From an uncultured Bacteroidales bacterium (lineage in GTDB: Bacteria; Bacteroidota; Bacteroidia; Bacteroidales; UBA932), in contig ONBM01000057.1 in the NCBI GenBank assembly GCA_900316045.1, positions 1 to 40,143 of the forward strand: DNA of 40,143 nt. Reading direction: 5' to 3'. Under the pieces are notes generated by a model. That model had not been told where the DNA came from and ran no database searches. It worked only from the letters and a program-made list of their open reading frames with translations. Of this stretch, positions 34,390 to 40,143 are shown one piece after another (position 1 is the stretch's first letter; the number at the start of each line of letters is the position of its first letter). The position numbers and the translations under genes are program-made.

Positions 34390-35922
34390 ATGCCTGGCAA
34401 AAAACGAACTCGTAATATTCTTCTAATCGGTCTCGGTGGCATCGTGATCGGTTTCATTTTGTTTATTTTCTTCCACTCTGCAATGGTGAAGACTTCCACC
34501 AATGAATATTGCATGAGCTGCCATATTCATGAAGAAGCAGATGCGGCCTGGAAGAAGTCCGTGCACTACAACAGCAAGAGCGGAACAGTCACAGACTGTG
34601 CCGCATGCCATCTGCCGCCGGAGGAAGAAGGCGTGCTGAAATACATGATGGCTAAGGCGAAAATGGGGGCGAAAGATTTCTGGGCATATTGGACGAAGGA
34701 CAAGGAAGAACTGGATTTCGCAAAGATGGGCGAATTGGAGCATGCAGTGAAAACTGTCTACAACTCATCTTGCGAGAAGTGCCACGTGAACCTGTTTCCG
34801 GAAGGCATGTCCGACGACGGAGTCACTGCGCATCTCTATTATGAGGAAAATGCCAAGAAGCTGAATCTCCAATGCATCAGCTGCCATTTGGATGCAGGAC
34901 ACTACAATCCGAACTACAAGCACACGAAGATGACCGAAGCTGTTGAGGTGAATAGCGGCGTGGTGTACGATTCGGCAGCGACTGTAACCAGATTCGAGAA
35001 TTTCACCGAGACCGTGCCAGGCACTGGAGCCTCCATCAACATGGTGGCTGTTCCTGGAGGGGAATTCACCATAGGCAGTTCCGAGAAAGAGCCATTCCAT
35101 AAAAAAGACGAAGGGCCGCAGAAGAACGTGAAGATATCACGCTTCTTCATGAGCGAGGTGGAAGTGACGTGGAACCAGTACTGGGCATTCTACAACGAGA
35201 CCATGTCCGAGGGGCGCACGCCTCCGGAAAAGGTCTATGCGAATAATTCCAGGCCGGACGTTGATGCAGTAAGCGGGCCTACTCCGCCATTCGGTTTTCC
35301 GGATCAAGGCTGGGGCATGGGCAGCAGGCCTGCCATAACGATGACTCATTATGCTGCCGAGACATTCTGCCAGTGGCTGTCGCTTAAGACTGGAAAGAAA
35401 TACAGGCTTCCGACGGAAGCAGAATGGGAATATGCTGCCAGAGGCGGCACCAGCACTCCGTATTTCTTCGAGGGCAACCCTAAGAAATTCAGCAACGAGG
35501 GCCTTTGGAACAGGATTTTCGGCAGCGACACTGCCATGATAGCTCGCTACGTGGTCTATTCCGAAGACAGCGACGGGAAAACTGCCGAGCCCGAAAAAAT
35601 AGGAGCTAATCCTTTCGGGCTTAAGAATATGCTAGGGAACGTGCTTGAATATTGCTCCGATTGGTACCAAGAAGACGCATACTCGAAATTGAAAGACGGG
35701 GAGCTCGACCCTAAGGGACCTTCGGAGGGAAGCGAATATGTCGTCAGAGGAGGCAGCTATGCGAGCGATGCAGCCGACGTAAGATGCTCTTCAAGAGGGC
35801 ATACCGAGAACGAAGCATGGCTGCGGACCGATCCTCAGAACCCTAAGAGCATCTGGTGGTACTCAGACATAAAAGGCATAGGATTCAGGATAGTTTGCGA
35901 GGTGTCAGAAGGCATAGATTAG
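34390..35922 (+). CDS. NapC/NirT-type tetraheme cytochrome c fused to a formylglycine-generating-enzyme-like (SUMF1) domain
   Basis: 510 residues. An N-terminal signal anchor (about 9-29) is followed by four heme c motifs: CMSCH (41-45), CAACH (70-74), CEKCH (128-132) and CISCH (162-166). This matches NapC/NirT/NrfH quinol-oxidising cytochromes in size and layout. From about 216 a complete FGE-sulfatase/SUMF1 fold follows: MVAVPGGEFTIGSSE, FFMSEVEVTWNQYWAF, RLPTEAEWEYAARGG, GNVLEYCSDWY, YVVRGGSYASDA and GIGFRIV. The Cys pair that defines true formylglycine-generating enzymes is not evident near the C-terminus (only DVRCSSRGH), so the domain is more likely a binding or non-FGE oxidoreductase module. 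Start at 34390 because a terminator and a -7 element precede it. First gene of the operon running to ccsA. Confidence 0.9.
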   Translation: MPGKKRTRNILLIGLGGIVIGFILFIFFHSAMVKTSTNEYCMSCHIHEEADAAWKKSVHYNSKSGTVTDCAACHLPPEEEGVLKYMMAKAKMGAKDFWAYWTKDKEELDFAKMGELEHAVKTVYNSSCEKCHVNLFPEGMSDDGVTAHLYYEENAKKLNLQCISCHLDAGHYNPNYKHTKMTEAVEVNSGVVYDSAATVTRFENFTETVPGTGASINMVAVPGGEFTIGSSEKEPFHKKDEGPQKNVKISRFFMSEVEVTWNQYWAFYNETMSEGRTPPEKVYANNSRPDVDAVSGPTPPFGFPDQGWGMGSRPAITMTHYAAETFCQWLSLKTGKKYRLPTEAEWEYAARGGTSTPYFFEGNPKKFSNEGLWNRIFGSDTAMIARYVVYSEDSDGKTAEPEKIGANPFGLKNMLGNVLEYCSDWYQEDAYSKLKDGELDPKGPSEGSEYVVRGGSYASDAADVRCSSRGHTENEAWLRTDPQNPKSIWWYSDIKGIGFRIVCEVSEGID

Positions 35923-35972
35923 AACAATCATTCTAATACATATAATACATTAACTTAAAAAACTAATAAGAT

Positions 35973-37337
35973 ATGAGCAACAAGATGAACAGAAGGAATT
36001 TCCTGACTACATCATCCCTGCTTGGCGCGGCAGGTCTGATTGGCGTGCCAGCAATTGTCTCTGCATGCAAGGGCGGTTCTTCATCCAAGAGCGCGAACGA
36101 ACCGCTAAGGCAGCCTGGTGAATATTACATTCCTGATCTTCCTGACAAGGCAATCGAAGGCAAGGCTTTGAAAGCCGGAGTCATCGGCTGCGGCGGAAGA
36201 GGATCCGGCGCAGTGGAGAATCTTCTCGAGGCAGCCGACGGCATCACCGTGACTGCTCTGGGAGACGTATTCCAGGATAGGATAGACTCTCTGAAAGGCA
36301 AACTTAAGGAGAAGGGACAGGAAGTCGCCGACGATCACTGCTTCGTAGGCTTCGATGCGTATCAGAAGGTCATTGATTCCGGCGTGGACATGGTCATCAT
36401 CGCCACCCCGCCGGTATTCCGTCCTGTGCATTTCCAGTATGCCACCTCCAAAGGCGTGCATTCATTCCTCGAGAAACCTATCGCAGTCGATCCGAAGGGG
36501 TACCGCACCATCATGGCAGCCGCAAAGCAGGCAGAGTCCAAGAGCCTCTCGGTCGTGACCGGAACTCAGCGCCATCATCAGCGCGAGTACGTTGAGTCTT
36601 TCAAGAAGATTCAGGAAGGCATGATTGGAAGAATCACAGGAGGAAACGTTTACTGGAACCAGGGAATGCTCTGGTATCGCAACAGAGAAAAAGGCTGGAG
36701 CGACATGGAGTGGATGATCCGCGACTGGGTGAACTGGAAATGGCTTTCAGGCGACCACATCGTTGAGCAGCACGTGCACAACATAGACGTGTTCCTTTGG
36801 ATGACGGGCATGCACCCTGTGGCAGCCACAGGCTTCGGAAGCCGTCAACGCAGAATCACAGGCGACCAGTACGACAACTTCAGCATCGACTTCGAGTTCG
36901 AGAACGGGGTGCATCTCCACAGCATGTGCCGCCAGATAGACGGCTGCAGCAACAACGTGAGCGAATTCATCCAGGGAACCAAAGGTTCTTGGAACAGCCA
37001 GGACTTCACAATCAGAGACCTCGATGGCAACGAGCTTTGGAAATATGACAAAGAGGCAGCTCAGGCCGAATTCAAGCAGTTCAACCCTTACGTGCTAGAG
37101 CATGTGGACTGGGTGAACCACATCCGCAAGGGCGATGCACACGTGGAGGCTGGCGAGACAGGCATTTCTTCTCTGGCAGGAGTCATGGGTCGCGAGGCCG
37201 CTTACACAGGAAAGACTGTAAAATGGGACGAGATAAGCGCTTCCGAGCTTGACTACATGCCGGAGAAACTTGAGCTCGGGCCTATGGATATGTCCAAGTA
37301 CACTGTTCCTGTTCCGGGCGAAGCCCACAAAGAGTAA
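35973..37337 (+). CDS. Gfo/Idh/MocA-family oxidoreductase, Tat-type lipoprotein
   Basis: 454 residues. The N-terminus NRRNFLTTSSLLGAAGLIG is a twin-arginine-like signal ending in the lipobox VSAC (C32), so the folded protein is predicted to be exported and lipid-anchored. The Rossmann motif GVIGCGGRGSGA comes next, then the family Lys in FLEKPIAVD and the conserved HNIDVF region (HVHNIDVFLW). It should oxidise or reduce a sugar-like substrate with a tightly bound nicotinamide cofactor carried out by Tat. Family members include glucoside 3-dehydrogenases and glycosidases that use bound NAD; which type this is cannot be told. It follows the cytochrome gene by 50 bases and precedes the TIM-barrel gene by 4. 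Confidence 0.9.
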   Translation: MSNKMNRRNFLTTSSLLGAAGLIGVPAIVSACKGGSSSKSANEPLRQPGEYYIPDLPDKAIEGKALKAGVIGCGGRGSGAVENLLEAADGITVTALGDVFQDRIDSLKGKLKEKGQEVADDHCFVGFDAYQKVIDSGVDMVIIATPPVFRPVHFQYATSKGVHSFLEKPIAVDPKGYRTIMAAAKQAESKSLSVVTGTQRHHQREYVESFKKIQEGMIGRITGGNVYWNQGMLWYRNREKGWSDMEWMIRDWVNWKWLSGDHIVEQHVHNIDVFLWMTGMHPVAATGFGSRQRRITGDQYDNFSIDFEFENGVHLHSMCRQIDGCSNNVSEFIQGTKGSWNSQDFTIRDLDGNELWKYDKEAAQAEFKQFNPYVLEHVDWVNHIRKGDAHVEAGETGISSLAGVMGREAAYTGKTVKWDEISASELDYMPEKLELGPMDMSKYTVPVPGEAHKE

Positions 37338-37341
37338 ATAT

Positions 37342-38262
37342 ATGGACAGAAAACAATTCATAAACAGATCTCTGCTTGGGATGGCCGCTCTTGCTGCGGC
37401 TCCATCCCTTGCAGTTTCTTGTGCTGCTAAAAGCGGCTCCAAAGGAAAGGCTGATAATAAGGCTCAGGGAGTGCTGAATATTTCATGCCAGGAAGGCGTG
37501 ACTCCTGGAGAAAGCCTGAACGAGAAGCTGGACTTCCTAGAGAGCTTGGGCGTCGTCGGGTTCGAGCCGGGCGGAAGAGGACTCGGGGACAGAATCACAG
37601 AACTCCAAGACGCGCTTAAGGACAGAAACATAAAGGTATCTGCCATCTGCGCAGGCTTTGACGGCTTTATTCTGGCCGAAGATCCGGCCGTGAAAGAGTC
37701 TTTCGATACGACGATGCGCCAGATAATCGATGCCGCCGGAGCCCTTGGCTCCACGGGAGTCATCATGGTGCCAGCTTTCAACGGGCAGAAGCCTTGCAAG
37801 CCTCATACTCTTGAGACCAGGGATTTTCTCTGCGAGCAGCTGCATGAACTGGGAGAATATGCCCTGCAGCATGACACCACGATAATCTTGGAGCCTCTGA
37901 ATCGCAAAGAGGCATTTTACCTTCGCCTGGTCGCTGATGCAGCCGCAATTTGCCGCGATGCAGACAGCGCAGGGGTGAAATGCATGGGCGATTTCTGGCA
38001 CATGCAGGAAGAGACATCCGACTACGGCGCATTCATGTCAGCCGGCGCCAAATACCTGCAGCACGTCCATATCGCCAGCCGGGGCAGAAGACTGATGCCT
38101 GGGGAAGACGGCGAGAAAGACAACTACGTGGACGGATTCAAGGCTCTTAAAGAAATGGGGTATCAGAATTACGTCTCATTCGAGTGCGGAACCAAAGGCG
38201 ATCGCAAAGATACCCTGACAGCAGCCGTCAATCTTCTCCGCTCCCAGTGGGAACAAGCCTAA
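37342..38262 (+). CDS. sugar phosphate isomerase/epimerase-like TIM-barrel lipoprotein
   Basis: 306 residues from the ATG at 37342. The signal MDRKQFINRSLLGMAALAAAPSLAVSC ends in a lipobox (C27), so the enzyme is predicted to be membrane-anchored outside the cytoplasm. The xylose-isomerase-like TIM barrel shows likely metal ligands: Glu in IILEPLNR, Asp/His in MGDFWHMQ, His in HVHIAS and Glu in SFECGTK. Related enzymes isomerise or epimerise sugars or keto-acids. Together with the preceding oxidoreductase it suggests modification of a carbohydrate in the envelope. The upstream extension of the frame to 37249 overlaps the previous gene and is not used. Confidence 0.88.
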   Translation: MDRKQFINRSLLGMAALAAAPSLAVSCAAKSGSKGKADNKAQGVLNISCQEGVTPGESLNEKLDFLESLGVVGFEPGGRGLGDRITELQDALKDRNIKVSAICAGFDGFILAEDPAVKESFDTTMRQIIDAAGALGSTGVIMVPAFNGQKPCKPHTLETRDFLCEQLHELGEYALQHDTTIILEPLNRKEAFYLRLVADAAAICRDADSAGVKCMGDFWHMQEETSDYGAFMSAGAKYLQHVHIASRGRRLMPGEDGEKDNYVDGFKALKEMGYQNYVSFECGTKGDRKDTLTAAVNLLRSQWEQA

Positions 38263-38268
38263 GGCTGA

Positions 38269-39150
38269 ATGAAGCCACTCGTTGAATATGCAAAAGCGTT
38301 GTGGCGCTGCGTCGTGCTTTTCATGGCAGGCGTGGCGCTGCAATTGATTTTCGGCGAGATACATGCCGGAGGCAATGTGTGGGTTTGTCTGGCCTTGCTT
38401 CTGGCCTTTCCTTTCTTACTGTATTTCTTGAAGGAGAGATGGAAATTTGCCAGGAGCATTTCCGGTGCGGAAAGCCGTATCGTGACGATGTGCGTTCTGG
38501 TTATCCTTCTTCTCTTCTTCGGACTCATACCGCAAAATGGAAGTGGACGGGGAATCCTGGGAGCGTTAGGATTCCATGACATGAAAACCTCCTGGGTCTT
38601 TGCGCTACTGCTAATCTATTTCACTGTTCTTATCGGCATCCAGGCCATCACCGACCTGAAAATCAAGAAATTGTCTGCCATGCCAATCTTCCACTGGAGC
38701 ATATTCGCAATTCTGGTTGCCGGGATTTGCGGAGTTGGAGCCAGAAAGACAGCCTACATTCAGATAAATGAAGGCGAGACGCTAAACACAGCTATTGATG
38801 CCGAAGGAAACTCGTTGCAGCTGCCGTTCAGCATAAAACTGGAGGATTTCCAGATGGAGGAATATGATGGAACGCATCAGCCTAAAGAATTTCTGTCCAA
38901 GATTCAGATTACCTCGGGCAAAGGGAACAAACAGGCGAGCGTTAGAGTTAATCATCCAGCAAGGTTCGCCTCATGGAAGATTTATCAGTCGGGCTACGAT
39001 GTCTCAAAAGGCAAAGATAGCGAATACAGCGTGCTGAACGTTGTCAGGGACCCGATGTGGCCGGTCACGCAAATAGGCCTCTGGGGCCTGCTGATTGGCT
39101 GTATATTCATGTTCATTGACAAGGCAGCTAGGAAGGAGGCTAAGGCATGA
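38269..39150 (+). CDS. cytochrome c biogenesis protein ResB/CcsB-like
   Basis: 293 residues. Four hydrophobic segments (about 12-30, 34-52, 71-87, 107-127) and another pair at the end surround a periplasmic beta-rich region (YIQINEGETLNTAIDAEG ... FASWKIYQSGYDVS). The text INHPARFASWKIYQSGYD-like region (here VNHPARFASWKIYQSGYD) matches ResB family members. ResB and CcsA together form the system II heme ligation complex that attaches heme to CxxCH motifs. It starts 6 bases after the TIM barrel and overlaps ccsA by 4 bases. Its presence next to a tetraheme protein fits a dedicated maturation pair. Confidence 0.88.
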   Translation: MKPLVEYAKALWRCVVLFMAGVALQLIFGEIHAGGNVWVCLALLLAFPFLLYFLKERWKFARSISGAESRIVTMCVLVILLLFFGLIPQNGSGRGILGALGFHDMKTSWVFALLLIYFTVLIGIQAITDLKIKKLSAMPIFHWSIFAILVAGICGVGARKTAYIQINEGETLNTAIDAEGNSLQLPFSIKLEDFQMEEYDGTHQPKEFLSKIQITSGKGNKQASVRVNHPARFASWKIYQSGYDVSKGKDSEYSVLNVVRDPMWPVTQIGLWGLLIGCIFMFIDKAARKEAKA

Positions 39151-39932
39151 TCTGGGAGTCATTCGCATATTTCGCTGTCGTCGCTTCCCTATTCTGGGTA
39201 GCTGGAAGCTTGCTATCATATTCAGAAAAAGGCGACAGACCTGCCATTGCCCTCTCCATCGCAGGTTCTGGAATATTCCTAGCCTATATCATCTGCCTCT
39301 GGATTGCTCTAGGCAGGCCTCCGATGAGGACGATGGGCGAAACCCGGCTGTGGTATTCGTTCTTCTTGCCGCTCATCGGCACCATCATATTCATCGCCTA
39401 CCGATACAAATGGATAATGTCGTTCACTACCCTGCTATCGGTGGTATTCGTCTGCGTGAACATATTCAAGCCTGAAATCCACAGCCAGAATCTTATGCCG
39501 GCCCTGCAAAGTCCATGGTTCGTCCCGCACGTAATCGTGTACATGATAGCCTACGCTCTCATGGCAGCAGCCGCAATATTCGCAGGCTATCTCTGGTACC
39601 TCGATTCGAACGACCGGCCTATCAATAAGAAGGATTCCGACGCCTGCTATGCGCTAGTGAGCATCGGATTCGCTTTTCTGACGATGGGAATAGTCATGGG
39701 CGCTCTCTGGGCGAAGGAAGCCTGGGGAGACTACTGGACATGGGACCCGAAAGAAACCTGGGCCGCAGTTACCTGGATGGCATACCTGCTGTACCTGCAT
39801 GCCAGGAAGCACGTCAAAGATCAGCAATACTGCTACGCCCTTCTGATATTCGCATTCATCCTCCTTCAGATGTGCTGGTGGGGAATAAATTACCTCCCCT
39901 CGGCGCAAGGCATGAGCATACATACATACTGA
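39147..39932 (+). CDS. ccsA: cytochrome c biogenesis protein CcsA
   Basis: 261 residues, about eight transmembrane helices. The diagnostic tryptophan-rich heme-handling motif WGDYWTWDPKETW is intact, and likely heme-ligand His residues occur before the helices (VPHVIVYM) and near the C-terminus (LYLHARKH). It acts with ResB/CcsB in heme export and ligation to apocytochrome c. The ATG overlaps the ResB stop (ATGA). It is the last gene of the 34390-39932 operon; no clear terminator follows. Confidence 0.94.
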   Translation: MIWESFAYFAVVASLFWVAGSLLSYSEKGDRPAIALSIAGSGIFLAYIICLWIALGRPPMRTMGETRLWYSFFLPLIGTIIFIAYRYKWIMSFTTLLSVVFVCVNIFKPEIHSQNLMPALQSPWFVPHVIVYMIAYALMAAAAIFAGYLWYLDSNDRPINKKDSDACYALVSIGFAFLTMGIVMGALWAKEAWGDYWTWDPKETWAAVTWMAYLLYLHARKHVKDQQYCYALLIFAFILLQMCWWGINYLPSAQGMSIHTY

Positions 39933-40086
39933 GCCTTTTTGCGCCTAATTAGCCTAATAAACCTGCGTGACGGATAGGGAGAGCAGGAGGTGTTTTATAT
40001 GTGCTTGATAATCAATAAATTCGTTCATATCAATTGCTCACCCCTGTATCGTCCTAAAATTTTTTTACCGCAAAAAGTAAAAAAAC
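39933..40086. other. intergenic region after ccsA, nothing firm seen
   Basis: No gene, tRNA or exact TAnnTTTG element was recognised in these 154 bases. The part before 40087 is A/T-rich, as is common before Bacteroidota start codons. Confidence 0.4.
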
Positions 40087-40143
40087 ATGGAGAAAAAGAA
40101 GATTTATGTGACCAGGCTGGAATGCACAGTTCTGCAGGAATAT
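40087..40143 (+). CDS. start of a short peptide gene, 3' end outside window
   Basis: Nineteen codons are open from ATG to the right edge, beginning MEKKKIYVTRLECTVLQEY. The preceding run of A bases resembles Bacteroidota start regions. Many Bacteroidales genomes encode short peptides with a Lys-rich start and a following IYITP- or YxxP-like beta segment, and this text is similar. The function is unknown and the coding call is tentative because only the start is visible. Confidence 0.4.
   Translation, partial: MEKKKIYVTRLECTVLQEY

Larger units (their letters stand above)
1..40143. repeat. dispersed over-represented heptamer GAATATG/CATATTC
   Basis: GAATAT or ATATTC occurs about 12 times in 4561-8282 and 15 times in 8900-11581 by eye, against roughly 1 to 2 expected in each stretch at even base composition. 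It occurs in all reading frames and in intergenic DNA. Many copies extend to TGAATATG or ATGAATATG, and at least nine overlap a start codon. This is a by-eye count, not a computed statistic. Confidence 0.7.

Overview
The window looks like chromosomal DNA of a Bacteroidales bacterium (Bacteroidota), near 50% GC. Several signs agree. Many genes have a -7 element of the form TAnnTTTG, the promoter type of this phylum. Outer-membrane TonB receptors and lipoproteins are common, Shine-Dalgarno sites are mostly absent, and a Sir2 protein and an AAA ATPase have the form usual in this phylum. A gut or other anaerobic lifestyle is inferred from the [FeFe]-hydrogenase system. The closest genus cannot be told from the sequence alone.

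Layout. 1-4326 (minus strand): a TonB-dependent receptor, a small calycin-like lipoprotein and an S41-family peptidase lipoprotein cut by the left edge. 4595-12850: a complete trimeric [FeFe]-hydrogenase set (hydB, hydA, hydC) followed by all three H-cluster maturases (hydF and hydG on minus, hydE on plus). 12928-15193: glutamate racemase and nicotinate phosphoribosyltransferase. 15242-19690 (minus): exonuclease VII subunits, a small membrane protein, a small lipoprotein and a CPA1-type antiporter with TrkA-C domains. 19849-25580 (plus): a tightly packed run engB, prs, small membrane protein, der, LysE-family transporter, PASTA protein and RluA-family pseudouridine synthase. 25569-26266: an array of seven 114-bp tandem units between convergent genes. 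26398-33998 (minus): large outer-membrane barrel protein, ruvC, serS, rpmA, rplU, Sir2 deacylase and AAA ATPase. 34083-39932 (plus): rpsU with its own terminator, then a five-gene operon of unusual make-up.

The most interesting locus is that last operon (34390-39932). It encodes a membrane-anchored tetraheme NapC/NirT-type cytochrome fused to a formylglycine-generating-enzyme-like (SUMF1) domain, a lipoprotein Gfo/Idh/MocA oxidoreductase with a Tat-like signal, a lipoprotein sugar-isomerase-like TIM barrel, and the two cytochrome c maturation proteins ResB/CcsB and CcsA. In many Bacteroidota the NrfH-like cytochrome and ccsBA flank the nitrite reductase NrfA. Here NrfA is replaced by carbohydrate-type enzymes, which suggests an envelope redox pathway acting on a sugar-like substrate (inference).

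Other points: the heptamer GAATATG is strongly over-represented on both strands and often overlaps start codons; two genes carry probable frameshifts near their 3' ends (TonB receptor near 2175, membrane protein near 17200); and rpsU carries a near-perfect Shine-Dalgarno site. No tRNA, rRNA, CRISPR array, transposase or phage gene was seen.
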